Notes: generated by a model from the letters alone, not told the origin. A stretch of DNA of 64,000 nucleotides from Sphingobacteriales bacterium (GCA_016718845.1 JADKCK010000021.1:1-64000); one strand, 5' to 3'; positions 40,853-50,196 are shown, numbered from the stretch's first letter. Translations and numbers: made by a program.

Positions 40853-42726
40853 GGTGCAAAATTTACAGGTGTAGTAGATTTTAGTTGGCTTCGTAATATA
40901 TCTACATCTACTCGTATTTTATCGGTACGCTCTACATGAGCAGCACCACCATGTTGTACAACAAAACTAATTACTTCTTGTTGAAGGTTCGTCCAGGTAG
41001 CATTGGCAATAGCATAATAGGTATCATCATCACATTCATTAAAAAGATACCCTGCAATTGATGCCATGTTTTCTGTCAAGGCGGTGTCTACTGCTTTGGT
41101 GTAAATAACTGTTTTGCCATTAGCATTTATAAAAGAACCAAATTGTCGATTACCCGAAAATGGTTGTGTACCAGTTAGCGGTGTGTTAATAGTCGAAAAT
41201 TGCCAACAGCATTGAGGTGTTCTTTGTGAAACAATAACAGCTCCCAAATCGGCTAACAAAGAAGTAAAAATTGCATCACCTCCTGCATCTATTTTAAAAA
41301 CAGTATTTAAGTAATTATTAGTAGATTGCCACTTGGTATATTCTGTTCCAGAATAAGGCAAAAATTCCCAGAATATATTGTCTTGTGATACAGGTCCTGG
41401 ACAATCAAATTGAAAATTTAGTGCTGTTCCGCTTGCCAAAGCAGGAAAATTTAACCTAAACGCATCGGCTACTTGGTTATAGCTATCGGGAAATAAATCG
41501 CCATTTATATCGGGCATGGTCGTTATTTCTACGCTGTAGTAGTCCAAATTAGTAGTAGCTGCATTGCCTTGTTCAATGGGTTGGTTAGTAAAGCCTAAGG
41601 TATTTAAGCGTGTTTGTGTGCTTGCCGGAATGGTAAAATTGTACAAGGCTGCATAATCGGCAATATTTATGTTTGCATCAGCTTCGATGCAACTATTTAA
41701 TAATGCGTATGGGTTAGCAGTTATTGCAGCATGTAAATCTTCGAACCGCTCCCAAACTAATTCGTTGTCGGCAGCAATAGAGCGTGTGCTACACAATACA
41801 TAATCGCGGTTAGTAATAGAAGTAGCATATACGTCTGCTGCAATAGTAGCAAAGTGAGGCATAAAATTGCTAATCTCTGTTTGGGATAATGCAATTCCAT
41901 AGTGCAAAAAAGCAGTATGTAACAGATTAATGTCGGTAGTATTTTCAGGAAGTATGGTCTCTCGTATCTTATTAAATACACAAATAGGGTCGGCACATGC
42001 ATAACAATCAAAATTACAATCTTCTAAGGCATCTTCCACCACATATACGTAAGCACTGTTATTTGGATTATATCCAATGTTATTGATATACCGTTTTACA
42101 GTAGTTGCTTGCTCGTACATACATTTGGGTACGGCAATAACTATACCTGTGAGTGCATCGGAAAGCACAGGGGTAGTAGTATAATTAATGGTTAGTTTTT
42201 CGGCTGTGGCAGATAAGGTGGCACTGTTTTGTAGCAAATTTTGTATTGTTGATGTATTTTTATTGCCTAAAGCAATTAACTCGTCAAACAAATATAGTCC
42301 TTTTAGTGCCTTAGCAACAGGTTCGTTATTATTGAATGTGTTGTAGTACCAATAGTTAGCATTTGTAATTATGTAGTCTTCTTTTCCTGTTTCGGTTACT
42401 AAAAAATCGATGGTGTTATTTTCACTCACAAAGGGTTGTGCCTTGTATGTTTTTCCACTTGGTGTAGTGATGTCAACACCTTGTCTATATGCGGCGGCAA
42501 TGTGAGGCTCTGCTATTGTTCCATAAGCCCACGGACAAAATTCTGCTCTAAATGGTTCATAAAGCTTACACCCTTCCCAAACATCACTCATTTTGTGATT
42601 GGATAACTGTTTCTCCAATTGCTCGGTAGAAATATTGTCTTTTAAACAAGCAGTTTGTAGTATCAAAATGCAGAAAAAAGTGACACCAAACAGATGCCTT
42701 GTTTTTGTTGAAAATAGATTTTTTAT
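40840..42726 (-). CDS. Large lipoprotein of unknown function, non-standard start
   Basis: About 628 aa. A lipoprotein signal precedes the first standard start codon: reading back in frame gives KNLFSTKTRHLFGVTFF, then ILILQTAC with a lipobox Cys. No ATG, GTG or TTG precedes it; the natural position holds ATA at 42724-42726, and the first TTG (42666) would leave only a stub of the signal. The mature part is soluble with many Cys and Thr/Asn-rich loops (TMPDINGDLFPDSYNQ, TPQCCWQF). No family recognised. It heads the group with two small membrane proteins. Confidence 0.55.
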   Translation of the reverse strand: MKNLFSTKTRHLFGVTFFCILILQTACLKDNISTEQLEKQLSNHKMSDVWEGCKLYEPFRAEFCPWAYGTIAEPHIAAAYRQGVDITTPSGKTYKAQPFVSENNTIDFLVTETGKEDYIITNANYWYYNTFNNNEPVAKALKGLYLFDELIALGNKNTSTIQNLLQNSATLSATAEKLTINYTTTPVLSDALTGIVIAVPKCMYEQATTVKRYINNIGYNPNNSAYVYVVEDALEDCNFDCYACADPICVFNKIRETILPENTTDINLLHTAFLHYGIALSQTEISNFMPHFATIAADVYATSITNRDYVLCSTRSIAADNELVWERFEDLHAAITANPYALLNSCIEADANINIADYAALYNFTIPASTQTRLNTLGFTNQPIEQGNAATTNLDYYSVEITTMPDINGDLFPDSYNQVADAFRLNFPALASGTALNFQFDCPGPVSQDNIFWEFLPYSGTEYTKWQSTNNYLNTVFKIDAGGDAIFTSLLADLGAVIVSQRTPQCCWQFSTINTPLTGTQPFSGNRQFGSFINANGKTVIYTKAVDTALTENMASIAGYLFNECDDDTYYAIANATWTNLQQEVISFVVQHGGAAHVERTDKIRVDVDILRSQLKSTTPVNFAPCQH

Positions 42727-42786
42727 TTGATAGATTTTTGTTTGTTGATTATACCTGATTCTTTACACTCACTACTAAATTTTGTT

Positions 42787-42925
42787 GCATATAATAGTAA
42801 GTGCCTTTTATCGGTGGCAAATATACGGTGTTTTTTTTAGTTTAAGCAATTTTTTGGAGAAGTTTTTACACATTTTGTTTTGGGGCAATTATATAGGGCT
42901 AAAAAATACATACAAACACTATTAT
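42787..42925 (+). repeat. Right copy of a duplicated non-coding block
   Basis: Matches 39975-40110 (see there), then leads directly into the 41-bp array. Confidence 0.7.
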
Positions 42926-43350
42926 AGGGCGTATAATAGCATTCCGAAAAATACAAATGCTGTTATACTGCGTATAATAGCGTTTCGGAAAATACAAACG
43001 CTGTTATAGGGCGTATAATAGCGTTCCGGAAAATACAAACGCCGCTGTAACTCTTATAACAGCGTTCCGGAAAATACAAACGCCGCTGTAATGTGTACAG
43101 CAGCATTTCGGAAAATACAAACGCTGTTATACTGCGTATAGTAGCGTTTCGGAAAATACAAACGCTGTTATACTGCGTATAATAGCGTTTCGGAAAATAC
43201 AAACGCTGTTATACTGCGTATAATAGCATTCCGAAAAATACAAACGCTGTTATAGGGCGTATAATAGCATTCCGGAAAATACAAACGCTGTTATACTGCG
43301 TATAATAGCGTTTCGGAAAATACAAACGCTGTTATACTACGTATAATAGC
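42926..43350. repeat. Tandem array of 41-bp palindromic units (about 10)
   Basis: Units such as TATAATAGCGTTTCGGAAAA followed by TACAAACGCTGTTATACTGCG repeat head to tail. In each, AGCGTTT pairs with AAACGCT around a constant CGGAAAATAC loop, extended by TATAA / TTATA. Several units vary in both arms (GCGTTCC with GCCGCTG). There are no unique spacers. The array, with the block before it, fills most of the 42727-43569 gap. Confidence 0.9.
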
Positions 43351-43416
43351 GTTTGTATAAATACGAAACCCAATGTGGTATATTCTTTAATACGTTTATA
43401 TGAGCTAAAAATCGCC

Positions 43417-43452
43417 AAAAACCACCACTGTATTGTACAATGGTGGTTTTTT
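43417..43452 (-). terminator. Terminator after the type B sorted protein
   Basis: AAAAACCACCACTGTA / TACAATGGTGGTTTTTT with a short loop, 118 bases past the stop of the gene at 43570. Confidence 0.75.
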
Positions 43453-43569
43453 GTTGGCAATGGGTTTGGTTTGTTGGTTTGTAGGGCATCTGGTGGGCAG
43501 CTAAAAAAAGCCGTTTTGTTTGTGTTGATGTTTGGCGTAATAAATTGCCCCAAACAATAGCCATACACA

Positions 43570-46500
43570 TCATCTAACCAAAGTAACATTGCCTTTTTGC
43601 ACTTGTTCTTTGCCCTTACAAATTACCTGTATATAATAGGCATATACGCCCATAGGTTGGGCTTTGCCTTTGTAGGTTCCGTCCCAAAGGGCGTTGTTTT
43701 TGTTGGTGGTGCTAAATAGTTCTTGCCCCCATCGGTTGTAAATTTTAAACAACACTAGCTCATCAAACGAGCCTACCGAGGCACCAAACCAATCGTTTGT
43801 GCCGTCGTTGTTGGGGCTAAAAGCGTTGGGCATCAGCAAACAAGTGTCGGCTGGGGCTTTAAAAACTGTTATTATGCTTTGGGCAGTTGTTTGGCAACCG
43901 TCGGCATTTTGGGCGGTGGCGGTGTAGGTGGTGGTTTGGGTGGGCTGTGCAGTAATGGTGGCAGATGTGGGGTTATCTATGTTGGTTATGGGTGTCCAAG
44001 CGAGGCTATCGAAGTTGCCGCTGGCAATAATTTGTACACTTTCGCCCGCAAAAATTTGGGTATTGGTGGGTGTTATGCTTAGGTTTGGCGGCTCGGATAC
44101 GGCAATTTGTACGGTATCTGTTAGTATGGTATTGCAAAAATCGTTTAGGTTTGCCGTTACAATATAGCTACTTGCGGCGTTTATGGTTGCTATAGGGTTG
44201 GCAATATTGCTTGCCGATAAACCATTGGCGGGCTGCCAACTGTAGGTGGTGGTGGTGGGTAGGTTGCCTGTTACCGATATTGGTACTTGGGCAGTGCCAT
44301 TTATTAAACAAACAGTGGTGGCATTGGGTTGGGCATCAATGTTTGTATCCGACGAAGGTACAACAACCGTTACGCTGGCGGTGGCTGCGCAACTGTTTTC
44401 GTTGTAGGTAACGGTGTAGGTGGTGGTTTGTGTGGGTGTGGCTATGGGGTTGGCAATATTGCTTGCCGATAAACCCTGGGTGGGTTGCCAATTGATTTGG
44501 GCGTTGGTATTTATCTGCGGAGCGCACATTGCAAAACGTATGTTTGGGCGCAAATTGGCATTGGTAATGCTGCTAAGTGTGCAGCCCGTTGCCCCAACCG
44601 ATGTTTGCGCAAAAGTAACCGTAGTAAGGCTGGTAGGCGAAAAAGCTACTTCGTCGGAGGCATCAAAGTTGTTTATGTGGTGGCATACCTCAATGCGCAG
44701 GTTGCTTGTTCCGTCCCAATAAAAAGGTTGGTCAAGGGGTAGCATGTTCCAGCCTTCGGTGGTGTTTAGGTTGTTAAACGAGGCTACTTCTTGTAAGCCT
44801 ACTTGGTAGCCGTCGGCAAAGGTGGCATTGGTGCAAGCCATTTTTAGGTGATACTGATTAAAAGGCGTACTCGAAAATTTGCGGGTCACAAAAAATCCTA
44901 GCTCGTTAATAATACCCGCTTGTATGCCTGCTGCCGTTAGTTCGGGGGCTGTATATAGTATTTGCATTCTGCCATTCTCCCAAAAAGCATTAAAAGGTGT
45001 TACCGTATACGTTGAATCATCGGGCGCGCCAAAGCTATACAACACATTATTGCTGCTGCAAGGCTGGTTGGTTATACCACAGCTAAGGTTCGCAATACTT
45101 TCGGCGGTTGATGATAACTGTACGGCTGTGCCAGCACAAACGGTATCTTGTGCGGCGGTGGCAGTGGCGTTGCCCGTTAGCGACGAAAAAGTAACTGTTG
45201 CCGATGCCGTAGCTACGCAACCCGATTGGGTGTTGGTGATGGTTACGGTATAGGTAGTGCTTTGGTTGGGTGTGGCATAAACAGCTTGGGCGGTGGGGTC
45301 GTTTAGGGTAATTTGCGGACTCCATGTGTAGGTGTAATTGCCCGTAGGTGTTTGTGTTTGCAAAACAATACCTTGTTGGGTGGCGCAAATGGCGGGGTTA
45401 TTGGGCAAAATACTTGCCGAAAATGGCGAGTCGGTGGTTACTACAATTTCGTCGGTAAAACCGCAGTTGTTGGTTACGCTGTATACTACGGTGCTGCCCG
45501 GTGCTAACTGTGGTGCCAACGATACCTCCGAGCCATTGGCAGTAAGCGGGGTTGCCCCTGGGCTCCACGTAAAATCGGTGCCGCCCGTAACGCTTACTAC
45601 AATGGGTATGCCATTGGCGTTGCAATACACCAAATCGGGACCGGCGTTGGGGGTGGCATCTACATAAATTTGGTAGATGTAGCTTGTCTGCGACGGAATG
45701 GGACAGGCATTGTCGCTAACACTTAGCTCAAACAGATAAAAACCCGCATCGGCAGCGGTGGGTGTCCAGTTAAAAGTGCCATTTTTATCGAAACCCGAGT
45801 TGGGCGGTGCAGTGCTAACCGTAAAGGTGGCGCTTGCCGGAAACGAGCCAATATTTGACGACAGCGTAAGGTTGCCATCTTCGGGGTCGTTGGCTTGCCA
45901 TTGTAGGCTAATGGGCGTGCCTGCGCATACGTGCGTTTGCCAATTAGCCGTAGTACTAACATTTATTTGTTGGTTGTTGCAAGGCAAAATAACCCATTGC
46001 ATATCGCGCCACACCGAGCCAATTAGCTCGCCATCGCGGTATTCCTCTATCTTAACTGCCACAACGGGGCGTTGGGCTCCATTGGGTGTAAAAGCAATAT
46101 CGCCCGTTTGGGTATTAAAATTAAAGGCGGTATTATTAAATGGGTTAGATGCGGTAAAACCGACTGCGTAAGGTATGGGTGCAAAAGGAGCATCTAATGG
46201 ATGCACCAAAGAGTACACCAAACTATCGCCGTCGGGTTCGTAGATTGCTTGGGTAAAGGTGTTTGCTTGGTTGCAATAATAAGCAATGGGCGATTGTGTA
46301 AATACTGGCGAATCGTTGCAACCACGCGTATTGTCGAGTGTTGCCTCGATGTACAACTGAAAAATATCGGCAGATTGTAGGTTGGTGATAGCCGCGCTGC
46401 GCGTTTGTCCGTCGGGCAGTTGGTAGCCAAATGTCCAGTCGGTGCAAGGCATGGGTAGTGTTACGGTATCTCTATAAATATATTGCTGCACACCCGGGTA

Positions 46501-46821
46501 AGCACCATTGTTGCAATTGCTGCTAACGGTATTGCACAACACCGACACTTCGTTGCCCGATACGGCTGCGTCTTGGGCAAGATTGATGTTAAACAACTGC
46601 CCGCACGACACCGACGAAATGGATATTTGCGGATTAACAGGTGGTGTATCTTGTACAATACTGCCACAATCGAAATAAAAATAAAGCGTAAGTTCGTATT
46701 GATTGTTGCCTAAGCAGCGGTAGCTTAGGTCGGCGCCCATGGCGTGGTTAGCGTATAGTTTAGGGCTGATAAGGCATAAGAGTGCGGTAAAAAAGGCGAA
46801 TAAAAAAGTTTGTTTTTTCAT
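43570..46821 (-). CDS. Large secreted protein with PKD-like repeats and T9SS type B sorting domain
   Basis: 1083 aa from ATG 46821 (MKKQTFLFAFFTALLCL signal, cleavage near LYANH); 25 further open codons upstream cross the promoter box. The N-terminal third (ADLSYRCLGNNQYELTLYFYFDC) is a conserved Bacteroidota surface-protein module. The middle has several Ig/PKD-like repeats marked by TPTQTTTYTVT and TWSP(Q)-type motifs. The end NAFSPNNDGTNDWF ... RWGQELFSTTNKNNALWDG is the gliding-motility-associated C-terminal (type B) domain. Likely a cell-surface adhesin or matrix protein. Confidence 0.85.
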   Translation of the reverse strand: MKKQTFLFAFFTALLCLISPKLYANHAMGADLSYRCLGNNQYELTLYFYFDCGSIVQDTPPVNPQISISSVSCGQLFNINLAQDAAVSGNEVSVLCNTVSSNCNNGAYPGVQQYIYRDTVTLPMPCTDWTFGYQLPDGQTRSAAITNLQSADIFQLYIEATLDNTRGCNDSPVFTQSPIAYYCNQANTFTQAIYEPDGDSLVYSLVHPLDAPFAPIPYAVGFTASNPFNNTAFNFNTQTGDIAFTPNGAQRPVVAVKIEEYRDGELIGSVWRDMQWVILPCNNQQINVSTTANWQTHVCAGTPISLQWQANDPEDGNLTLSSNIGSFPASATFTVSTAPPNSGFDKNGTFNWTPTAADAGFYLFELSVSDNACPIPSQTSYIYQIYVDATPNAGPDLVYCNANGIPIVVSVTGGTDFTWSPGATPLTANGSEVSLAPQLAPGSTVVYSVTNNCGFTDEIVVTTDSPFSASILPNNPAICATQQGIVLQTQTPTGNYTYTWSPQITLNDPTAQAVYATPNQSTTYTVTITNTQSGCVATASATVTFSSLTGNATATAAQDTVCAGTAVQLSSTAESIANLSCGITNQPCSSNNVLYSFGAPDDSTYTVTPFNAFWENGRMQILYTAPELTAAGIQAGIINELGFFVTRKFSSTPFNQYHLKMACTNATFADGYQVGLQEVASFNNLNTTEGWNMLPLDQPFYWDGTSNLRIEVCHHINNFDASDEVAFSPTSLTTVTFAQTSVGATGCTLSSITNANLRPNIRFAMCAPQINTNAQINWQPTQGLSASNIANPIATPTQTTTYTVTYNENSCAATASVTVVVPSSDTNIDAQPNATTVCLINGTAQVPISVTGNLPTTTTYSWQPANGLSASNIANPIATINAASSYIVTANLNDFCNTILTDTVQIAVSEPPNLSITPTNTQIFAGESVQIIASGNFDSLAWTPITNIDNPTSATITAQPTQTTTYTATAQNADGCQTTAQSIITVFKAPADTCLLMPNAFSPNNDGTNDWFGASVGSFDELVLFKIYNRWGQELFSTTNKNNALWDGTYKGKAQPMGVYAYYIQVICKGKEQVQKGNVTLVR

Positions 46822-46849
46822 GTTGGTAAAAGGGTTTATTGAACACCCA

Positions 46850-46857
46850 CAAAGGTA
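46850..46857 (-). promoter_or_regulatory. -7 box of the type B sorted protein gene
   Basis: TACCTTTG on the minus strand, 28 bases before the ATG at 46821; it supports that start. Confidence 0.5.
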
Positions 46858-46959
46858 GGCTAAAAAAACGGCTTGACCAAACAGAAACAATAGCAAAGCG
46901 TTTACACAAACCCTCCTTTCGGTGACTTTTTCAAAAACGGTTGATAATCAGGGTTTTAT

Positions 46960-47215
46960 ATAAAATGCTGAAGGCTTTGGAGGTAATTTGTTATTAGGTT
47001 GCTACTACTTACCATCTTTTAAAAGTTTGTTACTTTTTTCTTGACCAAAAAAGTGACACCAAAAGTTAAGGCTGTATTTAATTGGCGGATTAGGCAGCAT
47101 TACGCTGAAAAAAATAAACTCGACACGCCAGTCATAGTGAGCTTGTCAAACTACGCTTTGCTTATCAGCTTTATTTCAAAGTTCGGTGTGGTGTGTCTCA
47201 AACAGTATTTTTATT
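46960..47215 (-). mobile_element. Interspersed element R1, copy 2 (degenerate, inverted)
   Basis: AAAAGTTTGTTACTTTTTTC, GGCTGTAT, CGACACGCCA and TTCGGTGTGGTGTGTCTCAA follow the order of 54922-55304 with many changes, and one end is lost. A CATAGTGAGCTTGTCAAACT palindromic sequence is inserted at about 47132. It reaches the 3' end of the sulfotransferase pseudogene. Confidence 0.65.
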
Positions 47216-48101
47216 ATTGCCATTCATACATCGCCATTTCCTCACCGCATATTTGCTCAAAGCGGCGTTTGTCTTCGGGTGTCCATTGTGTGTGGTGCGG
47301 CATACGGTAAACCGCCGACTCGTTTTTGGGCGTATTTACATAATCTTGCCAAACATTGGCGCTAATTTGTAAGCCAAGCGGGTCGAGCAGTTGTGTTTTA
47401 AAATAATCGTAATCTTTGCTCAATAACTCAAAATACAAACGGTTTTGGGTAGGTATATGTTGGCGCATAAATCGGTTTTCGAACTGCCATTGCCAACATA
47501 AGCGCTCAAAACGTGTTAGGTGTTGCCATTTATCGCTATATGGGTCGTTTGGTGGCGGAAAAATGGGCTTTGACATCAGGTCTTTGCCCCCCTAATTTGG
47601 TAGCGAAAACATAGACCGCACCACCGACCGCCCATCTTTTACCAAATGAAACCGCTTTGCCGCTGGTAATGCCGCAGCAATAGCCGCACAATGCAATGCC
47701 AAAAACGGGTTTATCTCGCCATAAATAGGCATTTTTTTGGTGTATGCCCGCTTAAACATATCCTTTAACCTAAAATCGTTTATATAGCAGTAGGCATCTT
47801 GGGGCTGTTGTATAGCTCGGGCAAATGCTGGGTAATCAACAATATTGGCTTCGTGTTCTATTTGTGCATATTGGGCAGTGTTCAAAAACAAATCGGTTAA
47901 AAAAACGGTACCCGAGCGCGGACTCGAAAACACAAAAAACAATTGCGTGTTGTGTAGCCATTGCTCTAATTCGGTGGTTTTGTTGGCACAAAAGCGGTCG
48001 GTTTGCCATTTATCAACCACCTGTTTTGCACCTAATGCCAAACGCGCTGTAGGGTTAAAAAAAGGTATTTGTACGGCATCGTTCCATCTATACCAATTCA
48101 T
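47214..48101 (-). pseudogene. Sulfotransferase family protein interrupted by an in-frame TAG
   Basis: Reading from ATG 48101. FFVFSSPRSGTVFLTDLF (PAPS 5'-phosphosulfate loop, about residues 56-72) and LVKDGRSVVRSMFSLPN (3'-phosphate site) mark a sulfotransferase. Then TAG at 47592-47594, after which the same frame continues GGKDLMSKPIFPPPNDPY and on to 47214, about 295 codons in all. A TGG-to-TAG change would explain it. The normal enzyme would transfer sulfate from PAPS to a sugar or other acceptor. The truncated product keeps both PAPS sites but lacks the last 120 residues. Confidence 0.75.
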
Positions 48102-48259
48102 CAGGCGGCTATACCAATGCAAGGTTAATTGATGATTGTGGTTTTTGTCATGGTGTAAAGGTTAAATAGCTTGTGGGGTTAAATTTGATGTTGATGAAAA
48201 AAAATGAAAAGAAACTAAAAAAGCTCAATGCCATTTAGCGCATACCATTAGCTGTCTAA

Positions 48260-48895
48260 TCAAAAAATTTCTAATTGCTCTACAATATCTTGTACATCGT
48301 CAAACAAGCGCATACCGGGTTGTAGCTCGTTGCCACCAAGCAAGGCAATACCTGCCGCACCTATACCGTTTACTTTATAGGCAATACATTTCGTAAACAA
48401 CGCCGCCAATAATATAGGGTATGTGCTACAAAGATGCTGTAAAAATGGCAGATGAACACTTGCATGTTGCTCAACACTATCCCATGTTAGTTGATGTGTT
48501 TGAAAATCGAGCAGAAAATACGACACCCCTTTGGCATTTTCTATCACCTCCAAAATATCCGTAGCGGTGCTAGTTGGCAAAATAACAATGCGCCGTATAA
48601 CGGTTGATATGATAGGCAATAAATAACTACCCGACAAATCGAGGTCGGTTTGTATCGTATCAAGTTGTAGCTCTTGGGCAATATTGTTGATGGTTTCGGG
48701 CGGTAAATCGTCGAACTCGCCAACAATGCGCGGACCTGCCAACCAACCCATAATCATTACGGCAGTAGGCAAATCAATGCCATTTGGGTTTTGTGGATTA
48801 AAATTAAAACCTACCCACTCGGCAAAAGTGGCAAAATAGCGCCCATCGGATAGGTTGTTGATGCTGTTAGCTTTTACCTTAGTGCAAAGCTCCAT
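48260..48895 (-). CDS. TrpF-like beta/alpha barrel protein lacking the catalytic Cys
   Basis: 211 aa from ATG 48895; twenty upstream codons lie in AT-rich leader DNA. The beginning CTKVKANSINNLSDGRYFATFAEWVGFNF aligns with phosphoribosylanthranilate isomerase (KICGIT..EDA..A...GADFLGF), and VGEFDDLPPETINNIAQEL with its second half-strand. The active-site Cys of the KxCGI motif is replaced (KVKAN), so isomerase activity is doubtful. No trp genes are adjacent. Function unknown; a repurposed TrpF paralogue is the best description. Confidence 0.6.
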   Translation of the reverse strand: MELCTKVKANSINNLSDGRYFATFAEWVGFNFNPQNPNGIDLPTAVMIMGWLAGPRIVGEFDDLPPETINNIAQELQLDTIQTDLDLSGSYLLPIISTVIRRIVILPTSTATDILEVIENAKGVSYFLLDFQTHQLTWDSVEQHASVHLPFLQHLCSTYPILLAALFTKCIAYKVNGIGAAGIALLGGNELQPGMRLFDDVQDIVEQLEIF

Positions 48896-48952
48896 AATTA
48901 GTGGCTGTTTGATTATAGATAATCGACAATTAATAATCGTTAAAACAAGCCA

Positions 48953-48960
48953 CAAAGTTA
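48953..48960 (-). promoter_or_regulatory. Candidate -7 box for the TrpF-like gene
   Basis: TAACTTTG on the minus strand, 57 bases before the ATG at 48895. Confidence 0.45.
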
Positions 48961-49013
48961 GCTAAAATAAGCCAACCCAATACAACAATCCACCATTTTT
49001 ACCTAACTTTGTG

Positions 49014-49021
49014 CGCCTAAA
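49014..49021 (+). promoter_or_regulatory. Candidate -7 box for gldA
   Basis: TAACTTTG on the plus strand, 193 bases before the gldA start, back to back with the TrpF-like promoter. Confidence 0.45.
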
Positions 49022-49149
49022 ACCGTTTATGGTGTACCAATAATGGGTTTAACCTAATGTTGCCAATGTAGGTGCTACCTTAAAAGCAATTAAGCCCAAC
49101 ATCAAACAAGCTAATTGCCACCAAACAATAACACCCCAACCTTTACCAC

Positions 49150-49214
49150 TTATAAATTGCAATTTGTCCCTTACAATTTATAATTTACAATTAATAATTC
49201 ATAATTAGTATACC
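49150..49214 (+). repeat. ATTTACAATTTA-type leader repeats before gldA
   Basis: Repeated TTACAATTTATAATTTACAA-type words end 14 bases before the gldA ATG. Confidence 0.55.
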
Positions 49215-50138
49215 ATGTCCATACAAGTTAATCAACTTACTAAAATTTATGGTTTGCAACATGCCGTAGATGAGGTATCGTTTGAAGCAAAAGAAGGCGA
49301 AATACTCGGTTTTTTAGGACCCAACGGCGCCGGAAAATCAACCACCATGAAAATGCTAACCTGCTACGTACCACCAACAAGCGGTACCGCCTTAGTATGT
49401 GGCTACGATATACTCAAAAACCCAATAGAGGTGCGCCAACAAATTGGTTATCTACCCGAAAACAACCCACTATACCTCGATATGTTTGTACGCGAATACC
49501 TCGAGTTTGTAGCTCACCTGCATAAGTTAGGCAAGCACACCCAACAACGCGTCGAGGAGATGATACATACCACAGGGCTAACCACCGAACAACATAAAAA
49601 AATAGGACAACTATCTAAGGGCTACCGACAACGCGTTGGGCTGGCACAAGCCATGATACACGACCCCAAAGTGTTGATACTCGACGAGCCAACAACAGGG
49701 CTAGACCCCAACCAATTGGCAGAGATACGCCAACTGATAAAAACATTAGGCGAAAAAAAAACCGTTATCCTATCAACCCACATTATGCAAGAGGTACAAG
49801 CGCTTTGCAACCGTGTACTAATTATTAACCAAGGCAAAATTGTGGCTAACGACACCGCCGAACAATTACAACAACGAACCAATCAACAAACATTGTTGCT
49901 TGTGGAGTTTAACCAACAGGTATCTACCCAAAAACTTGAAAAAATTGAACACGTAACACAAGCCACCCACCTAGATGGCAACAAATACCACCTTATTACC
50001 AACAGCCAACACGATGCCCGACCCAAAGTGTTTGAATTTGCCGTACAAAATAACCTAATACTGCTAACCCTACAACGCGAAACAAGCAACCTCGAGGATG
50101 TGTTTAGACAATTAACCGCAACTGCATCGGCTGTATAA
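49215..50138 (+). CDS. gldA: Gliding motility ABC transporter ATP-binding protein GldA
   Basis: 307 aa, ATG start. Walker A GPNGAGKST (35-43), Q-loop YLPENNPLY, signature LSKGYRQRVGLAQAM, Walker B VLILDEPTTGLDPNQ and STHIMQEVQALC switch His. The C-terminal 80 residues match the extra domain of GldA, ending ETSNLEDVFRQLT. It works with GldF and GldG in an inner-membrane transporter needed for gliding. It is alone here, 12.6 kb from gldF, and followed by a terminator. Confidence 0.88.
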   Translation: MSIQVNQLTKIYGLQHAVDEVSFEAKEGEILGFLGPNGAGKSTTMKMLTCYVPPTSGTALVCGYDILKNPIEVRQQIGYLPENNPLYLDMFVREYLEFVAHLHKLGKHTQQRVEEMIHTTGLTTEQHKKIGQLSKGYRQRVGLAQAMIHDPKVLILDEPTTGLDPNQLAEIRQLIKTLGEKKTVILSTHIMQEVQALCNRVLIINQGKIVANDTAEQLQQRTNQQTLLLVEFNQQVSTQKLEKIEHVTQATHLDGNKYHLITNSQHDARPKVFEFAVQNNLILLTLQRETSNLEDVFRQLTATASAV

Positions 50139-50157
50139 ACCAATATACCTATCAACC

Positions 50158-50196
50158 AAAATGCCGTCGGGTTTAAAACCACCCGACGGCATTTTA
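50158..50196 (+). terminator. Terminator after gldA
   Basis: Perfect stem AAAATGCCGTCGGGT / ACCCGACGGCATTTT with an 8-base loop. Confidence 0.88.

Noticed and set aside
42926..43350. CRISPR array
   Set aside because: Units are contiguous 41-bp palindromes with no unique spacers and no cas genes nearby.
47592..47594. TAG recoding (pyrrolysine-type) in the sulfotransferase
   Set aside because: TAG ends other frames here in the ordinary way (for example the GT4 first frame) and no recoding signal or pyl genes are seen; a nonsense mutation is simpler.
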